Shown here in pieces: positions 45,850 through 54,813 of a stretch of DNA of 64,000 nt; positions within the stretch are counted from its first letter, which is position 1, and each line of letters begins with the position of its first letter. The position numbers and the translations under genes were made by a program. Source of the stretch: JARRQJ01 sp963761035 (lineage in GTDB: Bacteria > Pseudomonadota > Gammaproteobacteria > DRLM01); assembly GCA_963761035.1 (NCBI GenBank), contig CAVXFH010000002.1, positions 372,001-436,000 of the forward strand, written 5' to 3'. The notes below the pieces were generated by a model. That model made no database searches and was not told the origin of the DNA. It saw only the letters and a program-made list of their open reading frames with translations.

Positions 45850-47595
45850 TTGCGGGAACTGTGGCCTTTTCTCCGACCCTATCGCCGCCGCATCGTCCTG
45901 GCGTTTACCTTGCTGTGCCTCGGTTCCGCCGCTATCCTGGTGGTGCCTTTGGCGTTTCGCGACCTCATCGATTTCGGTTTCGGACAACAGGCCAAGGCCG
46001 GCACCGGCCTGCTGGGCGGCCTGAGCCTCAACGGCCACTTCCTCGCGCTGTTCGGCCTGGCGGGCTTCTGGGCCCTGGCGGTGTCGGCGCGCTATTACAC
46101 GGTGACCTGGGTGGGTGAGCGCGTCACCGCCGACCTGCGCAGCGCGGTGTACGCGCGGATGCTGAAACAATCGCCGCAATTCTTCGAGACCCTGCAAACC
46201 GGCGAGGTGTTGTCGCGGCTCACCGGCGACACCACCCTCATTCAGACCGTGGTCGGCAGTTCCATCTCCATGGGCCTGCGCAGCCTGTTCCAGTTCATCG
46301 GCGGCATGATCATGCTGGCGGTTACCAGTTTTCATCTGTTCTCCATCAATCTCGGACTGATGGCCCTGGTGACGCTGCCCATCCTCGCCATCGGACGCAA
46401 ACTGAAAAAACTGTCGCGCGAATCCCAGGACAAAATCGCCGACGCCTCGGCCTTGGCCGGCGAGAAACTCAATGCCATCCCCACGGTACAGTCCTATACC
46501 CAGGAGCTGCGCGAAACCCGACGCTTCGCCGATCGCGCCGAAGCCAGTTTCGTCACCGCCGTGCGTCGCACCCGGGTACGCGCCGCGCTTACCGGGCTGA
46601 TAATCACCGCGGTGATGGGCACCATCCTCTTCGTGTTGTGGATCGGCGCCAACCAAGTGCGCGACGGCACCATGAGCGGCGGGCAACTGGCCTCGTTCAT
46701 CCTCTATGCGGTTTTGGTGGCGGGAGGCGTGGGCACCATGGCGGAAGTGTGGGGCGACGTGATGCGCGCCGCCGGCGCCACCGAACGCCTGCTGGAACTG
46801 TTGCGCGCCGAATCCGCCATCGCCGAACCCGCCGTTCCGCGGGTGTTGCCGCAACCGCGGCAAGCGGCGCTCCACTTCGATCATGTCACCTTCCGCTACC
46901 CGGCGCGGCCGGAAATCGCGGCGCTGTACGACATCACGCTCGACATCGCAGCCGGCGAGACCGTGGCGCTGGTCGGCCCGTCCGGCGCGGGCAAGACCAC
47001 CCTCTTCCAACTCTTGCTGCGCTTCTACGACGTGACGGTGGGACGCATCCTTCTCAACGGTCGAGACATCCGCGACTTGTCCCTGCGCGAACTGCGCGAC
47101 AAGATCGCCATTGTCCCGCAAGACCCGGTGATCTTCTCCGCCAACGCCCTGGATAATATCCGCTACGGCCGCCCCGCCGCCGCCGACGCCGCAGTCACGG
47201 CCGCCGCCCGCGCCGCGCAAGTGGAAGGGTTCATCGACCGTTTGCCGGAAGGCTATCAAACCTTCCTCGGCGAACGCGGTACCCGCCTCTCCGGCGGCCA
47301 GCGTCAGCGCATCGCCATCGCGCGCGCCATCCTGAAAGACGCGCCGTTATTGTTGCTGGACGAAGCCACCAGCGCCCTCGACGCCGAATCCGAAATACTG
47401 GTGCAACAGGGATTGAATGCCGCCATGCAGGGCCGCACCACCCTGATCATCGCCCACCGCCTTGCTACGGTACAGAAGGCGCAACGCATCGTGGTGCTGG
47501 AACAAGGCCGTATCGTCGAAACCGGCACCCCCGCCGACCTGCGCAATCAGAGCGGACTCTATGCGCGGCTGGCGAGCCTGCAATTCAACTTGTGA
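45850..47595 (+). CDS. ABC exporter (MsbA/HlyB type)
   Basis: 581 aa from the TTG at 45850. Six-helix membrane domain (1-310) then ATPase: Walker A GPSGAGKTT, signature LSGGQRQRIAIARA, Walker B LLLLDEATSALD. The best ribosome-binding site (AAGGA, 6 bases before) points to ATC at 45805, which would add residues ATPRQLAAARRLSP. ATC is a rare start, so a one-base error (ATG to ATC) or a real rare start are both possible. Substrate likely a lipid or peptide. Confidence 0.92.
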   Translation: MRELWPFLRPYRRRIVLAFTLLCLGSAAILVVPLAFRDLIDFGFGQQAKAGTGLLGGLSLNGHFLALFGLAGFWALAVSARYYTVTWVGERVTADLRSAVYARMLKQSPQFFETLQTGEVLSRLTGDTTLIQTVVGSSISMGLRSLFQFIGGMIMLAVTSFHLFSINLGLMALVTLPILAIGRKLKKLSRESQDKIADASALAGEKLNAIPTVQSYTQELRETRRFADRAEASFVTAVRRTRVRAALTGLIITAVMGTILFVLWIGANQVRDGTMSGGQLASFILYAVLVAGGVGTMAEVWGDVMRAAGATERLLELLRAESAIAEPAVPRVLPQPRQAALHFDHVTFRYPARPEIAALYDITLDIAAGETVALVGPSGAGKTTLFQLLLRFYDVTVGRILLNGRDIRDLSLRELRDKIAIVPQDPVIFSANALDNIRYGRPAAADAAVTAAARAAQVEGFIDRLPEGYQTFLGERGTRLSGGQRQRIAIARAILKDAPLLLLDEATSALDAESEILVQQGLNAAMQGRTTLIIAHRLATVQKAQRIVVLEQGRIVETGTPADLRNQSGLYARLASLQFNL

Positions 47596-47653
47596 TTGCA
47601 GCGTGACGGGGTTCGCGCGTCTTTAGTAACCCATCTACAACTACCTTAACTCG

Positions 47654-47932
47654 CTACGATGCAACGCCTCGTGCCGCCGCACCTTCAATTACCAGCATTT
47701 TTTCCGAACGGGTCATCCGCTTGATGGCGTGCTCGCGCCGCGCCGCCGCCGCGCGATCGCCGCACTGTTCCTGATACACCAGCGCCACCGGACGCCGCAC
47801 CCGGGTGTACTTGGCCGCGAGCGCATCGCTGTCATTATGTTCAGCTACGCGGCGCGCGGCATCGGTGGCAATCCCGGTGTACAGACTGCCGTCGGCGCAA
47901 CACACTATATAAACGCACCATGCCGCCGCCAT
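47654..47932 (-). CDS. GIY-YIG-domain nuclease-like protein
   Basis: 92 aa. Starts WCVYIVCCADGSLYTGIATDAARRVAEHN, the GIY-YIG (here VYI-YTG) core with the conserved Arg, and ends with GEHAIKRMTRSEK-type helix (RREHAIKRMTRSEKMLVI). UPF0213/YhbQ-like family, small DNA-repair-type nucleases of unclear role. Confidence 0.92.
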   Translation of the reverse strand: MAAAWCVYIVCCADGSLYTGIATDAARRVAEHNDSDALAAKYTRVRRPVALVYQEQCGDRAAAARREHAIKRMTRSEKMLVIEGAAARGVAS

Positions 47933-47956
47933 ATCCCATCAACCCCCTACAGCCGC

Positions 47957-48649
47957 TCAAACCGACCGCGCCGCCGGGCGCTGCGCAAGCCAGATGACGT
48001 GCCGCGCGCCTTTGATACCGCGCGCCCGCACCCGCACCTCCTCCACCTCGAATCCCGCCTTGAGCAATCGGCCGGTGAACACCGGCTCGCGACCGGCCGA
48101 CCACACCGCCAACACCCCGCCGGCGCGCAAGGCGTCGTACGCCGCGGACAAGCCCTCGCAACCGTAGAGCCAGTCGTTATCCGTACGAGTCAAACCCTCA
48201 GGCCCGTTATCGACATCCAGCATGATCGCATCGTACGTACATGGCCGCGCCGCGATCATCCGCGCCACATCGCCCTCGCATACCGTCACCCGCGGATCCG
48301 ACAGCGGATGCCCGGCAAGCTCGCCCAGCGGTCCCCGGTTCCAGATCACCACCTCCGGCACCAATTCGCACACCGTCAGCCGCGCCGTCGCGCCGAGCTG
48401 CCGCAGGGCCGCGGCCAACGTGAATCCCATGCCCAACCCGCCGATCAACACCCGCGGTTCGCCGCACCCCGCCAGCCGGGCGCAGGCGAGTTCCGCCAGT
48501 TTTTCCTCGGAGCCATGGCGGCGGCTGTTCATCAGTTCGCCGCCGCCGCGATCGAGCCGGATGGAAAATTCATCGTCGCGCCGGTAGAGCGACAGCCGCT
48601 TGCCAGCGCCCGCCACCCGCGCCTCGCCGAGCAACACCCAGGGAATCAT
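47957..48649 (-). CDS. Spermidine-synthase-like methyltransferase-fold protein
   Basis: 230 aa. Rossmann-type SAM-fold (RVLIGGLGMGFTLAAALRQLG, CELVPEVVIWNRGPLG, DAIMLDVDNGPEGL). Resembles the spermine/spermidine-synthase-like proteins that lack the usual N-terminal domain. Activity unknown. Confidence 0.85.
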   Translation of the reverse strand: MIPWVLLGEARVAGAGKRLSLYRRDDEFSIRLDRGGGELMNSRRHGSEEKLAELACARLAGCGEPRVLIGGLGMGFTLAAALRQLGATARLTVCELVPEVVIWNRGPLGELAGHPLSDPRVTVCEGDVARMIAARPCTYDAIMLDVDNGPEGLTRTDNDWLYGCEGLSAAYDALRAGGVLAVWSAGREPVFTGRLLKAGFEVEEVRVRARGIKGARHVIWLAQRPAARSV

Positions 48650-48698
48650 CGTCGCCTCGAGGAAATACGCATCGCCGTTAATCCGCCCCCGTTGGACA

Positions 48699-48929
48699 TC
48701 AACCGTTGCGCGCCGACGGGGTGCGCAGATATAAAAGCTCCACCTTCTCCCTGGCCCACGGAGTTCGCCGCAGAAAGGTCAAACTCGATTTAATACTGGG
48801 GTCGTGCTTGAAACATTTGATATTAATCATGCTCCCCAAGGCTACCCAGCCGTGCTGTTCCACCAGACGACTCAACATCATCTCCAGTGTAATACCATGC
48901 AACGAATTATTAACCTGGCTATCGCCCAT
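48699..48929 (-). CDS. VF530/DUF2132-family DNA-binding protein
   Basis: 76 aa. NNSLHGITLEMMLSRLVEQHGW and CFKHDPSIKSSLTFLRRTPWAREKVE are family landmarks. Small helical protein, proposed DNA-binding. Confidence 0.93.
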   Translation of the reverse strand: MGDSQVNNSLHGITLEMMLSRLVEQHGWVALGSMINIKCFKHDPSIKSSLTFLRRTPWAREKVELLYLRTPSARNG

Positions 48930-48967
48930 GCCTCTCTCCCGCCGGCCGTGCGTTTCGGCACGGAAAG

Positions 48968-49228
48968 CTAGTCACCGACCTTCCCCTCGGCCTCCTCCGC
49001 CTTCTTCACCCGAATCTTACTGCCGCCGATCATCTGGGCGTTCAGCGCCTTGATGGCCATCTTGGCATCCCCCGCATGGGGCATCTCGACAAAACCAAAG
49101 CCCTTGGATTTCCCGGTCGCCTTGTCGATCACCACCTTGCAATACTGCACATTGCCATGGACCTTGAACAAGGCCAGCAGCTCATCTTCCGTGGTTTCAC
49201 GGGACAGATTACGCACCAATATTTTCAT
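48968..49228 (-). CDS. RRM-domain RNA-binding protein
   Basis: 86 aa, one RNA-recognition motif: RNP2 ILVRNLS at the start and RNP1 SKGFGFVEM in the middle. Related to cyanobacterial and proteobacterial Rbp proteins, some linked to cold stress. Confidence 0.95.
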   Translation of the reverse strand: MKILVRNLSRETTEDELLALFKVHGNVQYCKVVIDKATGKSKGFGFVEMPHAGDAKMAIKALNAQMIGGSKIRVKKAEEAEGKVGD

Positions 49229-49451
49229 GCTCGTGCCCCAAAATTAGAATCAGCGGGTCTTCGGGCGGGCAATAGCGATAATGATCCCCGGCGCGGCACA
49301 TTGCCATTCACCCGGCGCCATCGCCCCGATTGATGCCAGTATAATCCCAGCGCCAGTGGCGGCGCCCCGATTTATTGCGCGCTGCTTCGCCACCGCCGCC
49401 CCAGCCGCTGCGCTACACTACCTCCGGACGCGGACTGATTCATGACTAGCC

Positions 49452-50201
49452 ATGCGATTGAATAAATATATCAGCGAAACCGGCCTGTGCTCGCGCCGCG
49501 AGGCGGACGAGTGGATCGCCAAAGGGCGGGTCACCCTCAACGGCAAGCGCGCCGAGTTGGGCAGCCGGGTCAACGAGGACGACGAGGTGCGCGTGGACAA
49601 GCGCGTCATCGGCGCGCGCAGGAAACGGCGTGTCTACATCTGCCTCAACAAACCCGTGGGTATCACTTGCACCACCGAACGGCACATCGCGGGCAACATC
49701 ATCGATTTCGTCGGCCATGCGGAGCGCATCTTTCCCATCGGGCGGCTGGACAAGGAATCCGAGGGTTTGATCCTGCTCACCAACGACGGCGACGCCGTCA
49801 ACGGCGTATTGCGTTCGGAGAATAATCACGAGAAAGAATATATCGTAACCGTCGACAGGCCGGTCGACGACGCCTTCATCGCCGGCATGAGCGGCGGCGT
49901 GAATATCCTGGGCGCGCGCACCAAACCCTGCAAGCTCAGCCGCATCGATAAATTCACCTTTCGCATCATCCTTACCCAGGGATTGAACCGCCAGATCCGG
50001 CGCATGTGCGAGGTATTCGGCTACGAGGTGAGGCGGCTGAAGCGCATCCGGATCATGAATATCAGTCTCGGCGGCTTAAAGGTCGGCCAATGGCGCAACC
50101 TGTCGGAAAAGGAACTGAGCGGTTTGCTGCCCGCGGCGGACAAGCGTCCCGCGGCGCGGAGACCGCCGCCGGCATCGCCCAACACCGCACGCACCCGCTA
50201 A
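49452..50201 (+). CDS. rluF: Pseudouridine synthase, RluF-like
   Basis: 249 aa. S4 RNA-binding domain (1-55), then RsuA/RluB-type catalytic domain with IGRLDKESEGLI (catalytic Asp), LTQGLNRQIRRMCEVFGYEV. Length and order fit RluF (23S rRNA U2604); RluB or RluE cannot be excluded. Confidence 0.88.
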   Translation: MRLNKYISETGLCSRREADEWIAKGRVTLNGKRAELGSRVNEDDEVRVDKRVIGARRKRRVYICLNKPVGITCTTERHIAGNIIDFVGHAERIFPIGRLDKESEGLILLTNDGDAVNGVLRSENNHEKEYIVTVDRPVDDAFIAGMSGGVNILGARTKPCKLSRIDKFTFRIILTQGLNRQIRRMCEVFGYEVRRLKRIRIMNISLGGLKVGQWRNLSEKELSGLLPAADKRPAARRPPPASPNTARTR

Positions 50202-50235
50202 CGCCAAGTCGGCGTGAGCGGCGCATCATGCGTCC

Positions 50236-50925
50236 CTACGCCGCCACGCCGAAAAATCTCCCGACCCCCGCGGTCAAGGCCATCGCCAGAGCCCCCCAAA
50301 ATGTCACTCGAGCCACGCCGATGCCGATGGGCGCCCCCCCGGCCTGCGCCGCGAGACCACCCAGCAGCGCCAGTGACGCCAATGACAAACCCGCAACGAG
50401 GGTCACCAGTTGCGCATCCGGCGCCACGACGGCGGCCGTGAGGGGCAGCGCCGCGCCCACGGAAAACGTGCCGGCCGACGCCAGCGCCGCCTGAATAGGC
50501 CGCGCGCTGACCCGATCGAAGATACCGAGTTCATCCCTGGCATGGGCGCCCAAGGCATCATGGGCCATCAGTTGCTCGGCCACTTTGTCGGCCAGGCCCG
50601 CGTCCAATCCTCTACCCCGGTAAATCTCAGCGAGTTCCTGCAGCTCGTACTCCATATTGGCGTCCAGATGACGTTGCTCCAGTTCCAGGTCGGCCTTTTC
50701 CGTGTCCGCCTGGGAGCTGACCGAAACATACTCACCCGCTGCCATGGACATCGCGCCGGCCACCAGACCCGCTATCCCGGCCAGCAGTATCTCACCGCGC
50801 GCCGCCTGCGCCGCCGCTACGCCGATGACCAAACTCGCCGTGGAAACGATGCCGTCATTGGCGCCCAGCACCGCGGCGCGCAACCAGCCTACACGATGGG
50901 AACGGTGATCTTGCTTATGATCCAT
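50236..50925 (-). CDS. VIT1/CCC1-family Fe/Mn transporter
   Basis: 229 aa. Five helices. LRAAVLGANDGIVSTASLVIG and AGAMSMAAGEYVSVSSQADTE are family landmarks; a charged cytoplasmic loop at about 70-135 has the metal-binding Glu residues. Moves Fe2+ or Mn2+ out of the cytoplasm. Confidence 0.93.
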   Translation of the reverse strand: MDHKQDHRSHRVGWLRAAVLGANDGIVSTASLVIGVAAAQAARGEILLAGIAGLVAGAMSMAAGEYVSVSSQADTEKADLELEQRHLDANMEYELQELAEIYRGRGLDAGLADKVAEQLMAHDALGAHARDELGIFDRVSARPIQAALASAGTFSVGAALPLTAAVVAPDAQLVTLVAGLSLASLALLGGLAAQAGGAPIGIGVARVTFWGALAMALTAGVGRFFGVAA

Positions 50926-51396
50926 AACATATTTCTATTTTGTGTAGCCTATAACCCTATGCGCGTCCGGCGGTTGTCCGTCTCAATGCCGGCGTCCTCC
51001 GCGAACAACGCGACGAGATCAACCCGAAACCCCTCATCCGCGCCATGGTAGAGGAATTGCCCTGCGCCGCACAAGTTCGCCGGCGCCTATTGTGAACCTT
51101 AACTTATCGCAGCAACGCATTATGAAGATTCGAAATACATCGGGTTCCGCAATATGAACCTGTCCCTCCCTCGGATGTCGAATTATGGCCCGGTCCGATG
51201 TCGCCAAATAGTGTGAGCAAAAAGGTAATTCAGGATGTCGACCCGTCAAAAGTGAAAGGAGTAGACTTACTATTATGCGACGCTGAATTCATTATCACTT
51301 TGACATCGTTTATGCATGCGCTTACGCCGACTGCCGGTGGCACAGCAACACGCTGCGGAATTGTCGGCCGCGTCGTTTTCTTGGGAGGTGAGCTCT
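50926..51396. other. Intergenic stretch
   Basis: About 470 bases between the divergent VIT and beta-barrel genes. No gene recognised; the ribosome-binding site GGGAGGTGAG of the latter lies at its end. Confidence 0.4.
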
Positions 51397-52038
51397 ATGA
51401 AGAAGATCTTGGTGGCGGCGGTAGCATTTTTTGTCTGCCAAACCGGTTACGCCGACGAGTGGTATGTCGGCGCGGGTGCCGGACTGGGCTATGCCAACGA
51501 TGCATCGAATAATGTCGCATCGGGTAATTCGGCGCTGGCGCAATTTGGCGTCGGTGAAATTACCTCCTATAACAACCGATCGGGAACGCTTTCTTTCCTC
51601 GGCGGTTATCGGTTCAACAAATATGTAGCCGCGGAAGTTGATTATACCTTCCTGGGAATCTACGACATGCATGGCTATACCGGCCCGGGCCGCACGCCTC
51701 CCAGCGGCAGGGAGAAAAATCAGGCGGAAGCCCTTGCTCTAGCCGCCGTCCTCACGGCACCGGTGAGCGATACATTCTCGCTTTACGGTAAATTTGGACC
51801 GACGCTTACTACGAATGAAGAAAGAACCTGCGTCAGCAATATCCGGCGGTGTGATTCCAACACCGACATCAGAAATGGATTGGTTTTTGGTATAGGCGGC
51901 TCCATTACGCCGCCCCGCCTCCTAGGAGCCATCCGCGTTGAACTCGATCGATTCAACCATGTCGGCGACACCCAAAATGAATATACCGCCGGCCGCTTCT
52001 CGCTCTTGCAGGTCCAGTATGTTTACACTTTTAGATAG
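51397..52038 (+). CDS. Outer-membrane beta-barrel protein (OmpA-like porin fold)
   Basis: 213 aa from the ATG at 51397, with GGGAGGTGAG in front. Signal peptide ending GYA. Eight-strand pattern (EWYVGAGAGLGYAND, GYRFNKYVAAEVDYTFLG, LYGKFGPTLTT, IRVELDRFNH, SLLQVQYVYTFR) ending in Phe-Arg. Has a pair of Cys about 8 apart. Outer-membrane protein of unknown role. Confidence 0.85.
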   Translation: MKKILVAAVAFFVCQTGYADEWYVGAGAGLGYANDASNNVASGNSALAQFGVGEITSYNNRSGTLSFLGGYRFNKYVAAEVDYTFLGIYDMHGYTGPGRTPPSGREKNQAEALALAAVLTAPVSDTFSLYGKFGPTLTTNEERTCVSNIRRCDSNTDIRNGLVFGIGGSITPPRLLGAIRVELDRFNHVGDTQNEYTAGRFSLLQVQYVYTFR

Positions 52039-52118
52039 TAGTTTAAGCGCAGGCGGCGGTTGTTCATGACGGGCATGTGACAGATACCCAACCCAATCGG
52101 CGCCGTGTGTCATCAAAT

Positions 52119-52934
52119 TTAATGCTTCTCCGCCAGCACGCCGTCGCCGCGCAGTACAGTGGCCAAACCCGCGCGTTGCAGGCGCTTCGCCACTTCATTG
52201 GGCACATCGCGGCCGCTGGTCAATTTGTTGGGGCTACCGGTATAGTGAAACAACCTGCCCTTGCGCTTCAGTACCCGGGCAAGCTGGTTATAAAACACCT
52301 GAGAGTAGAGTTCACCGGCAATGCCGAAGCGCGGCGGGTCGTGCAAGATGGCGTCGATCCAAGCATCGGGCAAAGACACGATCTGCTCGCAAATATCCCC
52401 CGGCGTTAAATGCAGCACTTCATCGGTTTTTGGAGACCACGGATTCAGTTTCCGCAACCACATCACGTCGGGATTTTTCTCATACGACAGCACCTGCGCG
52501 GCCTGGCCCTGCACGCACCACGCGGCAAAATAGCCCAGGCCGCCGCAGGTATCCAAAATCACCTTGCCGCGCGGTTCGATCAATGCCACCTTGCGCTCGG
52601 CATCGCTAAAGGGAGAGATCTGCGCCGTGGGCAGCATCTTGACACCGTCAATCTCGAAGGTCGGCGCTCCCCACGCCGTCGGCACCAATTTAATCAGCGC
52701 CGTGGTGTAGCGCGACGCCGGCTGAAACATCTCACCATCCCAGTAATAGATGGTTCGTTCATGACAGCGATCCAGGTAGGGAAATAATCGGCCGCGCCAC
52801 ATCCAGCCCGCAACGCCCGGCTCCACGCTCGCCATTGATCGCCCCAGATCCAGCGAACACGCCGCGATCTCCGCACCGGCCTGCGCCGCCGCGCGCAATA
52901 TCGCGTGCTCCTTCAGGGTTAACAGCGGTCCCAT
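52119..52934 (-). CDS. SAM-dependent methyltransferase (COG2521-like)
   Basis: 271 aa. SAM motif VILDTCGGLGYFAAW, and HDPPRFGIAGELYSQVFYNQLARVL (DPPR in place of NPPY), GRLFHYTG. Resembles predicted archaeal-type methyltransferases. The target is unknown. N-terminal 90 residues (YYWDGEMFQP) are unusual. 45 bases downstream of the thiamine-binding-like gene. Confidence 0.75.
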   Translation of the reverse strand: MGPLLTLKEHAILRAAAQAGAEIAACSLDLGRSMASVEPGVAGWMWRGRLFPYLDRCHERTIYYWDGEMFQPASRYTTALIKLVPTAWGAPTFEIDGVKMLPTAQISPFSDAERKVALIEPRGKVILDTCGGLGYFAAWCVQGQAAQVLSYEKNPDVMWLRKLNPWSPKTDEVLHLTPGDICEQIVSLPDAWIDAILHDPPRFGIAGELYSQVFYNQLARVLKRKGRLFHYTGSPNKLTSGRDVPNEVAKRLQRAGLATVLRGDGVLAEKH

Positions 52935-52978
52935 CTAAGCGCCCGCCATCGCGGCCGTCGCGCCGGCGCAATTCTCTC

Positions 52979-53257
52979 TCAAAGCCGCTTCCCAGCCAGG
53001 GTCGGCGCCTTATCGAGGCGGGTTTCCACCTTCAGATAACTTACCAAGCGCAGACTGCCTTCTTGATGCAACATCTCGTGAATCTTCGCCACGGCGGCGA
53101 GGATCTCCGTCAGTTCACCCTCGATGTCGGTGCCCGAAGCATGGGTCTCGACAATGAAATCATACCCCTGCAACAGCTCGACTACACGAAGGATTTCCCG
53201 CCTGACCGAGACACCGCTGCCGATGGGTATGACCTGTAATTCCGCAGTAGCTTTCAT
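52979..53257 (-). CDS. MTH1187/YkoF-family thiamine-binding protein
   Basis: 92 aa. ATAELQVIPIGSGVSVRREI, VETHASGTDIEGELTEILAAVAKIHEML. Small ferredoxin-like fold that binds thiamine or a related compound. No TPP riboswitch is visible upstream. Confidence 0.9.
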   Translation of the reverse strand: MKATAELQVIPIGSGVSVRREILRVVELLQGYDFIVETHASGTDIEGELTEILAAVAKIHEMLHQEGSLRLVSYLKVETRLDKAPTLAGKRL

Positions 53258-53386
53258 TTCAATACCTCGTTATAAAGGACGGCGTCCCCGGTTTACCCCA
53301 TGATGAAAAACTCGCGTTATAATTCCTGCGGCGCCGGCGCAACCTGTCATGATTGCCGCCATGGCGGCGACTCCAGAATATCACTC

Positions 53387-54469
53387 ATGCCTGACACAGC
53401 GCACCGCGCAAAATTTGCACATCCGTCCCTGCTCCATCTAGCGTGGTACACGACGGGACTGCTCTTGTTGGCGGGTTGCGCCGCGCCTTATGTGCGTCCC
53501 GCCGCGCCCGACTCGATGAGTCCTGCCTTATACGCCGACCGCGCCGTCATGGCCGACGGCTATGTATTGCCCCTCACTGTTTGGCGCCCGGGTGAGGCGG
53601 ATCCGGTCCGCGCGGTGGTGCTCGCCCTGCACGGCTTGAACGATTATCGCCATGCCTTCGCCGAACTCGGCCCGTATCTCGCGGCGCGCGGCATCGCCAC
53701 CTATGCCTATGACCAGCGGGGATTCGGCGCGACCGACGCACCCGGCGTCTGGCACGGCGGCCGACACCTGGGCGAAGACCTGCGGGCCATGGCAAAGCTG
53801 TTGCGCGCCGCCTATCCCGGCCGTCCCCTGTATGCCATGGGTGAAAGCCTGGGCGGCGCGGTAGTGCTCAGCTCCCTGCAACCAACGCCGCCGGAGATCG
53901 ACGGCATGATTCTGGTGGCGCCGGCGGTGTGGGCGCGCTCGACCATGCCGCTGCTGCAGCGCATCACGCTCTGGCTTGGCGCGCATATCATGCCCGCGGA
54001 GATCGTCACCGGCCGCTTCTTACATATTGAGCCATCCGACAATGAGCAAATGTTGCGCGCCTTACATGATGATCCGTTGGTGATCAAAGGCACGCGGATC
54101 GATGTGTTGTACGGTTCGGCAAATGTGATGGACAAGGCCTATGCCGCCGCTCCCAAGCTCCTCATGCCGGCGTTCATCCTTTACGGACAACACGACGAGA
54201 TCATCCCTAAGGCACCGATCTGCGACATGCTGGAAGAATTGCCCCGCGGCGCTCACCGCCGCTGGCGTATGGCGTACTATCACGACGGCTATCACATGCT
54301 CACCCGCGACCTGCACCGCGCAACGGTGTTGGCGGACGTCGCCGCATGGCTGTCCGATCCCGGCGCCGCCCTGCCGTCCGGCGATGAAATACTAACCGCG
54401 GACAGTCCGCGGGCGTCTTTCTGCGGCGCGCGGACTGCCGAGACAACACGTTATGTCGATGCTCATTAA
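53387..54469 (+). CDS. Alpha/beta hydrolase lipoprotein (monoacylglycerol-lipase type)
   Basis: 360 aa from the ATG at 53387 (an earlier ATG at 53300 adds 29 residues). Lipobox LLLAGCAAP. LALHGLNDYRHAF, nucleophile GESLGGAV at about 160, and FILYGQHDEIIP and HDGYHML for Asp and His. Removes acyl groups from lysolipid or monoglyceride in the envelope. Confidence 0.88.
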   Translation: MPDTAHRAKFAHPSLLHLAWYTTGLLLLAGCAAPYVRPAAPDSMSPALYADRAVMADGYVLPLTVWRPGEADPVRAVVLALHGLNDYRHAFAELGPYLAARGIATYAYDQRGFGATDAPGVWHGGRHLGEDLRAMAKLLRAAYPGRPLYAMGESLGGAVVLSSLQPTPPEIDGMILVAPAVWARSTMPLLQRITLWLGAHIMPAEIVTGRFLHIEPSDNEQMLRALHDDPLVIKGTRIDVLYGSANVMDKAYAAAPKLLMPAFILYGQHDEIIPKAPICDMLEELPRGAHRRWRMAYYHDGYHMLTRDLHRATVLADVAAWLSDPGAALPSGDEILTADSPRASFCGARTAETTRYVDAH

Positions 54470-54813
54470 TTCGGCCACGTGGGGCGGATGCCGCCTGTGG
54501 GGAATAAGGGCGGGAACCCGAAACGCGCCAAACTTTTCCGCGGGATTCTGCGTCTCCGACCGGAAGGACGCGTTACACAGCGCTTGCCTCATACTATGAA
54601 ACACCCTTGTTCAAACGGACAGATCAACATGGACAAAGCCACCGTCAACCAAGACAAGGGTCCCCGCCCCAGTTTATCCGCCGCGCTTCGACCCTCCCTT
54701 TGGAGAGGGGAGGATTTTTTCCCCTTCCGGTCGCCGAGGGGGAGCGCCCGCGAAAGAGACTGTATTATGCGGCCGTTACCGCAGCGACACCGCAGCAACG
54801 GTAGAAGCACGCC
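54470..54813. other. Intergenic stretch
   Basis: About 340 bases between the hydrolase gene and the SagB-type gene. Nothing recognised. Local high-GC runs. Confidence 0.4.

Noticed and set aside
45766..47259. Long minus-strand frame of 497 codons
   Set aside because: Antisense to the ABC exporter; low-complexity His/Arg/Gly-rich translation.
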